Positions 10,206 to 21,630 of a stretch of DNA of 64,000 bases are shown here, in pieces. Below the pieces are notes generated by a model. It made no database searches and was not told the DNA's origin. It saw only the letters and a program-made list of their open reading frames with translations. Source of the stretch: Alopecurus myosuroides (taxonomy: Eukaryota > Streptophyta > Magnoliopsida > Poales > Poaceae). Made by a program: the position numbers and the translations under genes. The stretch is from assembly GCA_028641055.1 (NCBI GenBank), contig CM054061.1, positions 31,359,523-31,423,522 on the forward strand, given 5' to 3'. Positions within the stretch are counted from its first letter, which is position 1. Each line of letters opens with the position of its first letter.

Positions 10206-13148
10206 CTCCTCGGGTCCTAACTCTAGTCAATGATCTCTTGTAGGACTATGCTTCCGGTGGGTCTAAATGAATAATTGATAGTGGATGCACTAATCATATG
10301 ACCGGAAGCAAAGAACTTGTGATGGAGTTGCACCCTAATACAAATGATGTGTCTGTCACTTATGGAGATAAGTCCAAGTCTAAGGTAACGGGCTTCGGCA
10401 AGGTTGTGATATCTCCCGATGTCACTATCATGGACGTCATGCTTGTGAATCCCTTGGTTTCAATTTACTTTCAGTTCGTTCTCTTGGAAATATGTGTTTC
10501 TCCGTCTTCTTTGATGAAAATGTTGTGGTCCTTTTGAGGATCAAGACTCTTGACGTCGCATACGCCGGACATGTCGAAAATTAGTTGTTTGTGGTGGACT
10601 TTTTGAAGTCCGCCAACTCTCAAGAAATGTGCCTTTTCGAAAAGGCGGACGTGTGTGTGTGTGTGTGTGTGTGGGGGGGGGGGGGGGTTGTGGCATCGTC
10701 GCTTATCCCATGTAAACATGAGAACTTTGCAAAGTCTTCACAAAGGTGGCCTAATACTCGGACTAAAATAAAATGTTTCCTTTTCCAAAGATCACGTTTG
10801 TAGGTCGTGTGTTGAAGGAAAGATGCATGATGCCCCTCACAAGAGCAAGACCATTATCTCATCAAAGAGGATCTTGGAGCTTCTCCATGTTGATCTCTTT
10901 GGTGTCGTGCCCGAGGCAAGTCTTGGGGGCAAGAAGTATTGCTTGGTGATTGTCGATGACTATTCAAGATACACCTGGGTTTATTTCTTCGAGTGCAAGA
11001 GTGAGACCCAAAAAACTATCATTGACTTCTCCAACCAAGTGCAACGTCAACAGAATGTCCAAATCATGGATATTAGGAGTGAAAATAGCTCCAAGTTCAA
11101 GAACTACACCTTGAATGAATTCTTTAGTGATGAGGGTATTCGTCATCAATATTCCGCTACATATACCCCTCAACAAAATGGTGTAGCCGAAAGGAAGAAT
11201 TGAACTCTATTGGATATGGCAAGGACCATGTTGTCGGAGTATTCTTCTCTCCAATATCCATGGGCCGAGGCCATATCCACCGCATGCCACTTTTCCAACC
11301 GCCTCTACATCCGCATGGGCTTAGACAAGACTCCATACGAGATCCTCACCGGAAACAAACCCAATGTCTCCTACTTCCGTGACTTTGGTTGTTAGTGCTT
11401 CTATTTGATAAAGGGTGTTCAGTTGTCTAAATTCCAATCTAAAACTATTGAGGGTATATTTGTTGGTTATGGTGCTAAATTCCACACTTATAGAGTCTTT
11501 GACAAATCCTCACGGATAGTCATAGAATCTTGTAGTGTGGTTTTCGAGGAAAATGATGGATCCCAAGTGGCACAATTTCAAGTTTCTAATATAGATGTTG
11601 AAATGCCTCAAGAAGCCATAGGAAGGATGGGTGTGTGATTTTTTCCGCCCCATTTAGGGACACCTTATGGCAACTCGAGAAGAACTATGATCTAGTAAAG
11701 TGGGGAACTCCTCTAAAATAGAAGATCAAGCCAAGGATCCAAGTGTTGCACCTACCCAAGAACATGTTCAAGACCCTCCTATTATTGACCAAGCTTCTAT
11801 GCAAGATGCAACCACTCCTATCATTCAAGCTAGTCAAGGTCAAGACCAAGATCAACCTCCTTTGTCCTCCACTCCTCAAGTTGAAGCAAGTGTTTAGGAT
11901 GATGATGATGATGATGACGATCAAGGCCAACACTTTGGTCAAGACGGGGATCCAAATGATCAAGTGATTCCTCCTCGCAATAATGAGGAGATCGAAGCCC
12001 GTCGTGCTAGAAGGATTAGAAGAGCTTTGAAGCGTATTGATGCATCCGACAACAAGGTCTTGGAAGATGTTCAACATAGAAGATACACAAGAAAGCAATT
12101 GGAAAACTTTAGTGAGCATCAAGCTCACATATCCATGGTGGCCAAAGAAAGTATTTGAAGCTCTGAGGACTCTGATTTGGTGGAAGCTATGCATGATGAG
12201 CTCAATAACTTTGAGCACAATAAAGTTTGAAAGATAGTTGAGAAGCCTAAGGATTGCCACAATATTATTGGAACTAAGTGGATATTCAAGAACAAGCAAG
12301 ATGAGCATGATAATTTCATAAGTAACAAGGCAAGATTGGTGGCTCAAGGCTACACTCAAGTGGAAGGCATTGACTTTGATGAAACGTATGATCCATTGGC
12401 TCGCCTTGAGTCCATCTGTATCCTTCTTTCATATGCATCTTTACATAATTTTAAATTTCAACAAATGGATGTCAAAAGTGCTTTTCTAAATGGTCCTCTA
12501 AAAGAGGAGGTATATGTTAAGAAACCTCTGGGGTTCGAGAACCTCAACTTCCCTAACCATGTCTACGAGCTCGATAAGGCGCTCTATGGACTTAAACAAG
12601 CACCACGTGCGTGGTATGAGCACCTTAGAGAGTTGTTGTAAGACCGTGGGTTTGAAGTTGGGAAGATCGACCCCACCCTATTCACAAAGAGGGTAAAGGG
12701 AGAGCTTTTAATATGCCAACTCTATGTGGATTATATATCTTTGTCTCAACTAACCAAGCTTTTAATAATGAGTTCTCAAAGCTTATGACTAACAGGTTTG
12801 AGATGTCCATGATGGGAGAGATTAAATTCTTCCTTGGCTTTGAGATCAAGAAATTGGCTCATCGGACTTTCATTTCTCAAGCCAAGTACACCCAAGACAT
12901 GCTCAAGAGGTTTAATTTCCAAGGTGAAAAAGAGAAGCCATCTCCTATGCAAGTAAAATTCCACCTCAAGCGCAATCCGGATGGTAAAGATGTGGACCAA
13001 AAGTTGTATTATTATATGTTTGGTTCTTTGCTTTACCTTTGTGCACCTAAGCCCGATATCATTTTGAGTGTATGTGTGTGTGCAAGGTATCAAGCGGATC
13101 CTAAGGAAAGCCACTTGGTGGCGGTCCATAGGATCTTTCGGTATTTGG
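10206..13148 (+). pseudogene. Ty1/copia pol pseudogene, copy 1
   Basis: Fragments of a Copia polyprotein appear in order: protease (IDSGC near 10271-10285), pre-integrase zinc finger (WHRRLSH, about 10692-10712), integrase core (about 10823-11390; VDLFG, VIVDDYSRYTWVYFF, TPQQNGVAERKN) and reverse transcriptase (about 12250-13050; [24 protein letters not shown] in place of YVDD). It ends in the RT/RNase H linker (YQADPKESHLVAVHRIFRYL) without RNase H or LTR. Stops shared with copy 2 include 11393-11395, 11636-11638, 11895-11897 and 12156-12158. Stops found only here are 10268-10270 (Trp to TGA) and 11201-11203. The lineage looks SIRE-like, but I am not certain. Confidence 0.85.
10651..10687 (+). 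repeat. (GT)n(G)n microsatellite inside Copia pol
   Basis: A GT run of about 11-12 units followed by about 15 G residues interrupts the reading frame between protease and the pre-integrase zinc finger. The same site in copy 2 (15351-15378) has about 7 GT units and about 14 G. The tract has therefore changed length since the duplication. Confidence 0.9.
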
Positions 13149-13634
13149 AGGCGGAAAGATGTGTGGAAGAATGGAGTGGTGGAAAGATGTGTGGAAGATT
13201 GGAGTGGCGGATTGAGTGGAGGAGTTGCTCTCTGGCTTTCCGGCGGCGCGTGGAGCAGCGGCGCGGCAAGGATTTGCGGTGGCGGCGTGTTCGGCGGCGG
13301 CGGAGAGGCGAGGGGGCGTGAGATTGAAGTGAGCAGGAAAGAGAAGGAGGAGGCGCCGAGGGGGTATTTATCTCTCCCCTCGAGTTGCCGTTACCAGCGG
13401 AAGAATCGGGATCGATCGTGCACAGAGATCGTGCGACGTGGGAAGCGAACCGGTTAGAAACGCACACAGCGCATATTGCGCACGTAACGGGCGCAGTTAA
13501 TCCCACGTCGAGATCGTGGGCTATTAAGTGCAGTTGAAGTGACTTAACGGGCCGGTGGGCCCTGGTCGCAGTTATGGGCGCGTGGCCTGCCATATCCCAG
13601 GCACCGAGGCGTCGGGGGTACAGGGGTGTGACAC
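13149..13634 (-). repeat. Truncated LTR start, unknown family, reversed
   Basis: Read on the minus strand the segment starts TGTCACACCCCTGTACCCCC, a typical LTR 5' end. It contains a TATA-like box (GATAAATACCCC, about 13372-13361) followed by a C-rich, GC-rich leader, then stops abruptly at the Copia junction. Two imperfect tandem units of about 27 bp lie at about 13159-13210. Long frames here (for example 13090-13593 minus) are compositional. A promoter and 5' leader fragment of a gene remains possible, but the TGTCACACCCC end favours an LTR. Confidence 0.5.
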
Positions 13635-13646
13635 GTGCCCTGTAGC

Positions 13647-13886
13647 GACACGGAGAGATGGAATTACTCTGTCACAGCGGGATTCTGTTCGAAAAAATCG
13701 CTAAGTCTCTTTACTCGGCATCAGAGAAGAGAAATGGTGCTACTCGGTGAAAAAGATATTCAAGCAAAAGTTGAAGGCTACTCGGAGATGCAACTCGGCA
13801 TCTTACAGTTCAAAGCCAAGATTTGTTTTTAAGCTGGCAGAGCCCAGTGAACAAGTTCGCAGGACTCTACCAGCTTCGGGGACTAA
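13647..13886 (+). mobile_element. 3' internal remnant of Tat-like gypsy, copy 2
   Basis: This matches 304-500, except for extra sequence at about 13665-13710. It ends in the same purine-rich CTTCGGGGACTAA just before the LTR. It is the left edge of the second duplicate as far as I can follow it. The sequence left of about 13647 does not match the sequence left of 304. Confidence 0.7.
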
Positions 13887-14774
13887 TGTCGGGGGGTTAC
13901 CCCCCGAGTAGGGGTAAGGCAAGTGCTAAAGGCAAGGACAAAGGAGAGTTTCGGCTGAGTAGATGGCTACCCGGTACCCGCTACCCGGTCGACTGCTATC
14001 CGGCCGTACCTACCAATAGCCAGAAGGAAGAATCAAGGAAGTTATGCTCTTCCGAGTAAAGGAAGTGGTTTGTATAGAGGGAGTGAGTTCCTACTCGGGC
14101 CAGAAGTCAATGCAGGCGTTCTGACAAAGGATCCCGCGTATCCTGCGTCCGTACGGCGTGCGGTTCAACTTACGGAGCGCGTGATTATCCGTGCTACGGC
14201 GTGGCTACAGTGGAGGTAGGCGCCTGTCAAGTCCTGTCACTAACAGAGGGGACAGGACAGGGCTAGGGGCCTACCCTATCTCACTGACAAGGGTGGACAG
14301 GTCCCATCTCCGAACGGCGCGACGACTTACGGTGCACTCGTCAGCGAGAAGCCGGAAGCGTGCTCTGTTCTGCCGTGCTCCTTTCCTATCAGCTGTACCT
14401 TTTAGTCTTATTCTATCCGGCTGGGCACCAGTATATACGGTGCCCTACCACCTCCTATGAGAGGTTCGCGCTCACTACATCGTAACACTTGATACTCACT
14501 TCACGTAGAGAGAGCTAGAGAGCAGAGTGGCTACTCGGCTGAAGGCCTAATTGTACTGTGGCTACTCGGTAACACACATATAAAGAGAGAGGCAGGAGTA
14601 GGGGTGTTACCTCTACACGAGGGCCCTGAACCTGGGTAAGATCTTGGTGTTTGCAGTGTTAGATTCATCCCACACGCGGCTACTCGCGTGTGATCCCTCC
14701 CCGATCCCCTCCAGCGTCCATCGACCCCAAACGATTAGCCATCCTATGGCATCTGCCGTGATACCACCACGACA
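13887..14774 (+). repeat. 3' LTR of Tat-like gypsy element, copy 2
   Basis: The 888-bp LTR is nearly identical to 501-1386, with the same TGTCGGGGGG start and CACGACA end. It is followed by the same Copia bases (AACAATCCACAC). Sharing both the LTR and the exact junction supports segmental duplication over independent insertion. Confidence 0.8.
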
Positions 14775-17747
14775 AACAATCCACACCATTTCTTATATGT
14801 TGATTATTACGGTGTTGTGAAAGCTAAATATGTTCGTCCTATTGAAGGTTTCATTGACTATACTATTTTGGTTCTAAAGACCCTCGTTGCTAACATGAGG
14901 GGACCCTCCTCGGGTCCTAACTCTAGTCAATGATCTCTTGTAGGACTATGCTTCCGGTGGGTCTAAATGGATAATTGATAGTGGATGCACTAATCATATG
15001 ACCGGAAGCAAAGAACTTGTGATGGAGTTGCACCCCAATACAAATGATGTGTCTGTCACTTACGGAGAAAAGTCCAAGTCTAAGGTAACGGGCTTCGGCA
15101 AGGTTGTGATATCTCCCAATGTCACTATCGTGGACGTCATGCTTGTGAATCCCTTGGTTTCAATTTACTTTCAGTTCGTTCTTTTGGAAATATGTGTTTC
15201 TCCGTCTTCTTTGATGAAAATGTTGTGGTCCTTTTGAGGAGCAAGACTCTTGACGTCGCATACGCCGGACATGTCGAAAATTAGTTGTTTGTGGTGGACT
15301 TTTGGAAGTCCGCCAACTCTCAAGAAATGAGCCTTTTCGAAAAGGCGGACGTGTGTGTGTGTGTGGGGGGGGGGGGGGTTGTGGCATCGTCGCTTATCCC
15401 ATGTAAACATGAGAACTTTGCAAAGTCTTCACAAAGGTGGCCTAATACTCGGACTAAAATAAAATGTTTCCTTTTCCAAAGATCGCGTTTGTAGGTCGTG
15501 TGTTGAAGGAAAGATGCATGATGCCCCTCACAAGAGCAAGACCATTATCTCATCAAAGAGGATCTTGGAGCTCCTCCGTGTTGATCTCTTTGGTGTCGTG
15601 CCCGAGGCAAGTCTTGGGGGCAAGAAGTATTGCTTGGTGATTGTCGATGACTATTCAAGATACACCTGGGTTTATTTCTTCAAGTGCAAGAGTGAGACCC
15701 AAAAAACTATCATTGACTTCTCCAACCAAGTGCAACGTCAACAGAATGTCCAAATCATGGATATTAGGAGTGAAAATAGCTCCAAGTTCAAGAACTACAC
15801 CTTGAATGAATTCTTTAGTGATGAGGGTATTCGTCATCAATATTCCGCTACATATACTCCTCAACAAAATGGTGTAGCCGAAAGGAAGAATTTAACTCTA
15901 TTGGATATGGCAAGGACCATGTTGTCGGAGTATTCTTCTCTCCAATATCCATGGGCCGAGGCCATATCCACCGCATGCCACTTTTCCAACCGCCTCTACA
16001 TCCGCATGGGCTTAGAGAAGACTCTATACGAGATCCTCACCGGCAACAAACCCAATGTCTCCTACTTCCGTGACTTTGGTTGTTAGTGCTTCTATTTGAT
16101 AAAGGGTGTTCAGTTGTCTAAATTCCAATCTAAAACTATTGAGTGTATATTTGTTGGTTATGGTGCTAAATCCCACACTTATAGAGGCTTTGACAAATCC
16201 TCACGGATAGTCATAGAATCTTGTAGTGTGGTTTTCGAGGAAAATGATGGATCCCAAGTGGCACAATTTCAAGTTTCTAATATAGATGTTGAAATGCCTC
16301 AAGAAGCCATAGGAAGGATGGGTGTGTGATTTTTTCCGGCCCATTTAGGGACACCTTATGGCAACTCGAGAAGAACTATGATCTAGGAAAGTGCAGAACT
16401 CCTCTAAAATAGAAGATCAAGCCAAGGAGCCAAGTGTTGCACCTACCCAAGAACATGTTCAAGACCCTCCTATTATTGACCAAGCTTCTATGCAAGATGC
16501 AACCACTCCTATCATTCAAGCTAGTCAAGGTCAAGACCAAGATCAACCTCCTTTGTCCTCCACTCCTCAAGTTGAAGCAAGTGTTTAGGATGATGATGAT
16601 GATGATGACGATCAAGGCCAACACTTTGGTCAAGACGACGATCCAAATGATCAAGTGATTCCTCCTCGCAATAATGAGGAGATCGAAGCCCGTCGTGCTA
16701 GAAGGATTAGAAGAGCTTTGAAGCGTATTGATGCATCCGACAACAAGGTCTTGGAAGATGTTCAACATAGAAGATACACAAGAAAGCAATTGGAAAACTT
16801 TAGTGAGCATCAAGCTCACATATCCATGGTGGCCAAAGAAAGTATTTGAAACTCTGAGGACTCTGATTTGGTGGAAGCTATGCATGATGAGCTCAATAAC
16901 TTTGAGCGCAATAAAGTTTGAAAGATAGTTGAGAAGCCTAAGGATTGCCATAATATTATTGGAACTAAGTGGATATTCAAGAACAAGCAAGATGAGCATG
17001 ATATTTTCATAAGTAACAAGGCAAGATTGGTGGCTCAAGGCTACACTCAAGTGGAAGGCATTGACTTTGATGAAACGTATGATCCAGTGGCTCGCCTTGA
17101 GTCCATCTGTATCCTTATTTCATATGCATCTTTACATAATTTTAAATTTCAACAAATGGATGTCAAAAGTGCTTTTCTAAATGGTCCACTAAAAGAGGAG
17201 GTATATGTTAAGAAACCTCTGGGGTTCGAGAACCTCAACTTCCCTAACCATGTCTACGAGCTCGATAAGGCGCTCTATGGACTTAAACAAGCACCACATG
17301 CGTGGTATGAGCACCTTAGAGAGTTGTTGTAAGACCGTGGGTTTGAAGTTGGGAAGATAGACCCCACCCTATTCACAAAGAGGGTAAAGGGAGAGCTTTT
17401 AATATGCCAACTCTATGTGGATTATATATCTTTGGCTCAACTAACCAAGCTTTTAATAATGAGTTCTCAAAGCTTATGACTAACAGGTTTGAGATGTCCA
17501 TGATGGGAGAGATTAAATTCTTCCTTGGCTTTGAGATCAAGAAATTGGCTCGTCGGACTTTCATTTCTCAAGCCAAGTACACCCAAGACATGCTCAAGAG
17601 GTTTAATTTCCAAGGTGAAAAAGAGAAGCCATCTCCTATGCAAGTCAAATTCCACCTCAAGCGCAATCCGGATGGTAAAGATGTGGACCAAAAGTTGTAT
17701 TATTATATGTTTGGTTCTTTGCTTTACCTTTGTGCACCTAAGCCCGA
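14775..17747 (+). pseudogene. Ty1/copia pol pseudogene, copy 2 (uninterrupted)
   Basis: This is the same Copia fragment as 1387-1512 plus 10201-13057, without the 8.7-kb insertion. The protease motif WIIDSGCTNHM is at 14968-15000, with Trp intact where copy 1 has a stop. The pre-integrase finger is at about 15383-15403. The integrase is open from 15514 to 16083 and stops at 16084-16086. The RT core runs over about 16940-17740, with stops at 16586-16588, 16846-16848 and after LRELL (17330-17332). It breaks off at about 17747, earlier than copy 1, against a different LTR fragment. It cannot make a working polyprotein. Confidence 0.85.
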
Positions 17748-17963
17748 TCTCATGATCATGAACATTGGATGTTGTTAATAACAGGGTCATGTCATTAGGA
17801 GAATGATGTGATGAACTTAGACCCTAACTAAGTATAACAATATGATCAGGTCATTTTGTTTTATTGTTATGTCTTACATTCGGAGTAACCTTATTCCTTA
17901 GACCATGAGATCATGTTAATCACTAATACCGAAAGTGTACTTTGATGACATCAAACGTCACAC
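17748..17963 (+). repeat. BARE/Angela-like Copia LTR fragment
   Basis: The segment contains the series ACATTGGATGTTGTTAATAA, GGAGAATGATGTGATG and CATCAAACGTCACA in the order I know from BARE-1/Angela LTRs of Triticeae. Both ends are cut, on the left by the Copia copy 2 breakpoint and on the right by the Athila LTR at 17964. The assignment is from memory of the family and needs an alignment. Confidence 0.55.
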
Positions 17964-19464
17964 TGATGACCCACAAGTATAGGGAGTGTATCATATGTAC
18001 TTTCGATAAATAAGAGTGTTGAACCCAACAAGGAGCAGAAGGTGTTGACAAGCAGTTTCGATGAAGGAATAACTGTAAATACTGGAAAACAAATTTGTAG
18101 TTTTTTTTATATTGCAGATAAATAAAGTGTGAGTAAATAAAATGCAATAATAATAATAGCAGCGAGTGGCCCAATAATTCCTTTTGCAAAGGAAAAGCCA
18201 GTGAGTTTACTTATGATTAACAAACGTTCTCGAGGACACACAGGAGGTTTCTGTCAAGTGCTTTTGTTCCATGCAGCTGAATAACTTTGGTGTTTTGATA
18301 AGTGTTGTGTGGGTGAATCTATGCTAATGTACCGTCACATCCAAGACTAGTACATACTTGTGATTATACCCCTTGCAAGAATCCGCAACTATAAGAAAGT
18401 AATTAAGAAATAAATCTAACCACAGCTTTAAACTCCGGGATCCTACGCTCCGTCGTGTAATGGTTTCCTAACGGGGGATTAGGTTTTTGTCACTCCGGCA
18501 ACTCCACAATTAGTAGCCAAATACACGATGCATTTCCCTAGGCCCATAAATGGTGAAGTATCATGTAGTCGACGTTCACATGACACCACTAGACGAATAA
18601 CACCACAACTTAAATATCAAACATTAATATTATTCAACATTACTTCACTACTAACAACTTGACTTCTCCCATGTCCTAAAGAACAACACGAACTACTCAC
18701 AACACATCATATAGATCATAATCAGAGGTGATATAATGGATGACAAAAATCGGGTCATAAAGTGCAAACAACGATAAATCTCACAAGCATCAACTACTAA
18801 CAAGTAATGCACACCGGGAGAGAGATCTAATGCAAAACAACGATAGAGGCCCCTAATTGTTACAGCGGGATGAATATGGATGATGAGGGTGATGGTGCTG
18901 GTGGTGATGACGATGATGATGACGATCTTGATGATGCCCGAAGCGATGACGGTGATTTCCCCTATCCGGAGAGGAATTTCCTCGAAAGATTTCTCCCTGA
19001 CAGAGAGCTTGTCTCTCTCGGGTGTTTTCCGCCCCGCAGTGGCGGCAGAATAATTCTTCGAGGATGGAATGAGGCTTAGGGTTCCCTCGGGGTCAGGGGG
19101 TCCAAAGATGACCCCCGGAGGTGGGCCAGGGTGGCCACACCCCTAGGTGGCGCGACCTAGGGGAGGGCGCGCCACCCCTAGGTGTGGGCCCCTGGCGGCC
19201 CCCCTCTGGCTTCCCTTCTAGCTGTGTTCCTCCTCGGGACTTTTAGGAACCCCCGGATGTCCCCCTTCTTCTTCTGATCTTCTGAAATATGGTATCACAA
19301 CGGTGCTTTTTCCATCAGATTTCTGGTCCCGATGTTTATTCTCCAAAAATTATAAAACATGCAAAATAAGATAAAATAACATAAGAGATGCATCATAAGA
19401 TGAAATATATCGATGAATAACAAATAATTATGATATAAAATAGTGATGCAAAATGGACGTATCA
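17964..19464 (-). repeat. 3' LTR of an Athila-type gypsy element
   Basis: Read on the minus strand, this 1501-bp LTR starts TGATACGTCCATTTTGCATC and ends CCTATACTTGTGGGTCATCA, both characteristic of grass Athila (Sabrina-like) LTRs. The purine tract AACTTGGGGGAGT at about 19477-19465 precedes it on the minus strand, so this is the 3' LTR. The likely left target-site copy is CACAC (17959-17963). The other flank is not in the window. The acidic reading frame at 18870-19079 is a GAT/GAC repeat effect inside the LTR. Confidence 0.8.
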
Positions 19465-19627
19465 ACTCCCCCAAGTTTAGACCTTGCTTGTCCCCAAGCG
19501 AATCTCAACTCAGAAAACATGACCATAGGTTTATGGAGTGAAGAGCCGATAAATAAAATACGGACAAGAAGCATCACATTTACCTATGCACCAATCATTA
19601 CAGGAAGCAACTTCCTCTCATAAAACT
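19465..19627 (-). mobile_element. Athila 3' internal region, left part
   Basis: This is non-coding sequence next to the 3' LTR, including the polypurine tract. It is interrupted at 19628 by the Tekay-family solo LTR and continues at 61983. The pentamer AAACT at 19623-19627 is duplicated at 61983-61987. Confidence 0.75.
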
Positions 19628-20814
19628 TGTAACATCCCAAGTATGTAAACTCCCAATTTAGAATGTTTGTTTCCTGTTTTTTATTTTCAATTGCATCATG
19701 TCATCATATTGCATCCATATGTTGATTTGAATTTCAAACCAAATTGTAAAGTCTTTGTTCATACTTGTGCTGTTACAATTTCCAAATAAAACTTGCAATC
19801 AAAGCAATTAATTGTTTCCATTAAAGTTGAAAGTTCAAACTATTTAAATTGCTTCTTTTCAATAATTCACTTAATAAGAAATTTTCTCAATTCAAGTGAA
19901 TTTTCAAACAGCAACCAAGTTTAAAATTTTGAAAACCAAACAATGGCACAGTTGGGGTTTTGTAAATAGCAAACCATAAAAATTTAACACCAAATTTTAA
20001 ACCCCAAAACCCCTCTAATTTTCTCTCTTTTCTTCTCTATTCTTTTCAGCAAAAAAAAAGAGAGAGAAACAAAAGAAAATAAAAACAGAGGGGGGAGAGG
20101 CAGGCCAGCCAAGTGGGCTGCGCCCACCAGCCCCAGGCCCAGCCCACCTCTCTTCTTTCCCTTACCTCTGTACGGCAGAGGATCGGGCGTGTCCACGTCG
20201 ACAGCAGCGAGGAGGGAACGGCCACGAGCACCTCCTCCTCCTCCTTATAGCTGCACCGGTCTCCACCCCGTGCCCTAGCTCCCTCCTCCACCTTTCTCTC
20301 TCACAACGCCGCCGGATTTTTCCCTTTCTCTCTCACCCTCTGCTCCTCTCTGTATCTGAACCCCCGAGCCACTACCGCCACCAAACCTCCGGCGATCCCC
20401 GTCGTCCTAGTCACCCTCGCAGCAGGACGAGTGCGGGAATCGAAGCCCCTCTGCTTCACCTTCCTCCTCGACCACTCCTCGGGGGCTGAGAGCCCCCGGA
20501 TCGCCGCCGCCGTCTCCATCTCCGTCGCCGGCCAACCCCACCTCACAGAGCTCGAGCACCTGCTCCTCCTTCCTTCCCCGCGGTGAGCTCGCCCTCTCCT
20601 CTCTCTACTCTCCCTCTCCCCTCTGCCCCGCGGGCCAGCACACGCCCAGCGCGGGGCGCCCGCGCGCGCGGCCGCATCCCGGCGATCATCGCCGTCGTTT
20701 CCGTCCTGGATGCGTTCTGTCACGGAACGGTTTCAGTTTCGTCAGAGTTTTTTTTCCGAAACGTACCTCAAAACTGTTCGCGAGCGGAACCTAACACCAG
20801 CCGCACATCACCCC

Positions 20815-20864
20815 AGTGGCTAGCGCAGTGCACACACATGCAGGAGGTCATGGGATCGAATCCC
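20815..20864 (+). other. tRNA-like A-box/B-box module in solo LTR
   Basis: AGTGGCTAGCGCAGTG (20815-20830) resembles an A box and GGGATCGAATCCC (20852-20864) a B box, on the plus strand, which is the sense strand of this LTR. The module lies about 1.19-1.24 kb from the LTR start, close to the position of the equivalents in the LARD-like and full-length Tekay LTRs. Confidence 0.6.
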
Positions 20865-21125
20865 TCCCCCGCGGGATTAACCCATCTTTTTCCCTCTTTT
20901 TTTCCAGATCCAGAACAATTCCCTATTCGCACACAAGTCCCTGCTAATATTTTTTTCTCAGTCCCTGTAAATAATTTCTAAGTCCCTGGCTGCTATTTAA
21001 AATGGCAGAACACACCCTAAACTTGGAAATTGCATAACAAATTCATTATAAATCCAAATTCAATAATTTAAATATGTTTTCCACACCAAATTAAATTCTC
21101 TACCTAAATATAAACTTTGTTTACT

Positions 21126-21630
21126 GTTTTGAACATTTCAAATGTTTTCAAAACTTCAAATTCAAACAACTAGTCCAAATTTGATCAAATCCATAACTAA
21201 TTCAAATTTAATTCAAATGGCCCATATAAAATGTGTTTTCCATGCTAAATTAAACCACCTTTCCAAATATAAACTTTGTTTCATGTTTTGAATAATTAAA
21301 ATTGGTTAAATAATTTAAACCTTGTTTAAATCATTTAAAATTGCTAAATTCATAACTTGGTCAAATTAATTTCTTTTTGGACATATAAAATATGTTTTCA
21401 AACCAGAAAAATGTAATCTTTTCAAATATGAATTTTATTTAATGTGTTGAACAAATAAAATTCAAATAATATTAATACTTGAATTAAATCCATTTAAATC
21501 TTGTTTAATCTTGTTTAATTCATAAGTAATTCATTTTAATTCCTTTCTCAACAAATGAAACATGTATATCACCTAAAATTTTGTGTTCTTTTCAAATATG
21601 AACTTTGTTATCTATTTTGAACAATTAAAA
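21126..21630 (+). repeat. Degenerate AT-rich tandem array, period about 160 bp (solo LTR)
   Basis: The landmark GTTTTGAACA or a close variant recurs at 21126, 21285, 21444 and 21614, each preceded by an AAACTTTGTT-like segment. The spacings are 159, 159 and 170 bp. The units are strongly diverged but keep phase. Confidence 0.6.

Noticed and set aside
11685..12359. 224-codon minus-strand frame (also 16376-17050)
   Set aside because: It is the shadow of the Copia RT region on the other strand. The predicted protein is hydrophobic and of biased composition.
501..14774. 501-1386 and 13887-14774 as the two LTRs of one 14-kb gypsy element
   Set aside because: Both are preceded by the same 3' purine tract and followed by the same Copia sequence, and no gypsy interior lies between them.
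18870..19079. Acidic small protein with an Asp run
   Set aside because: It comes from a GAT/GAC repeat inside the Athila LTR, opposite to the element's direction.
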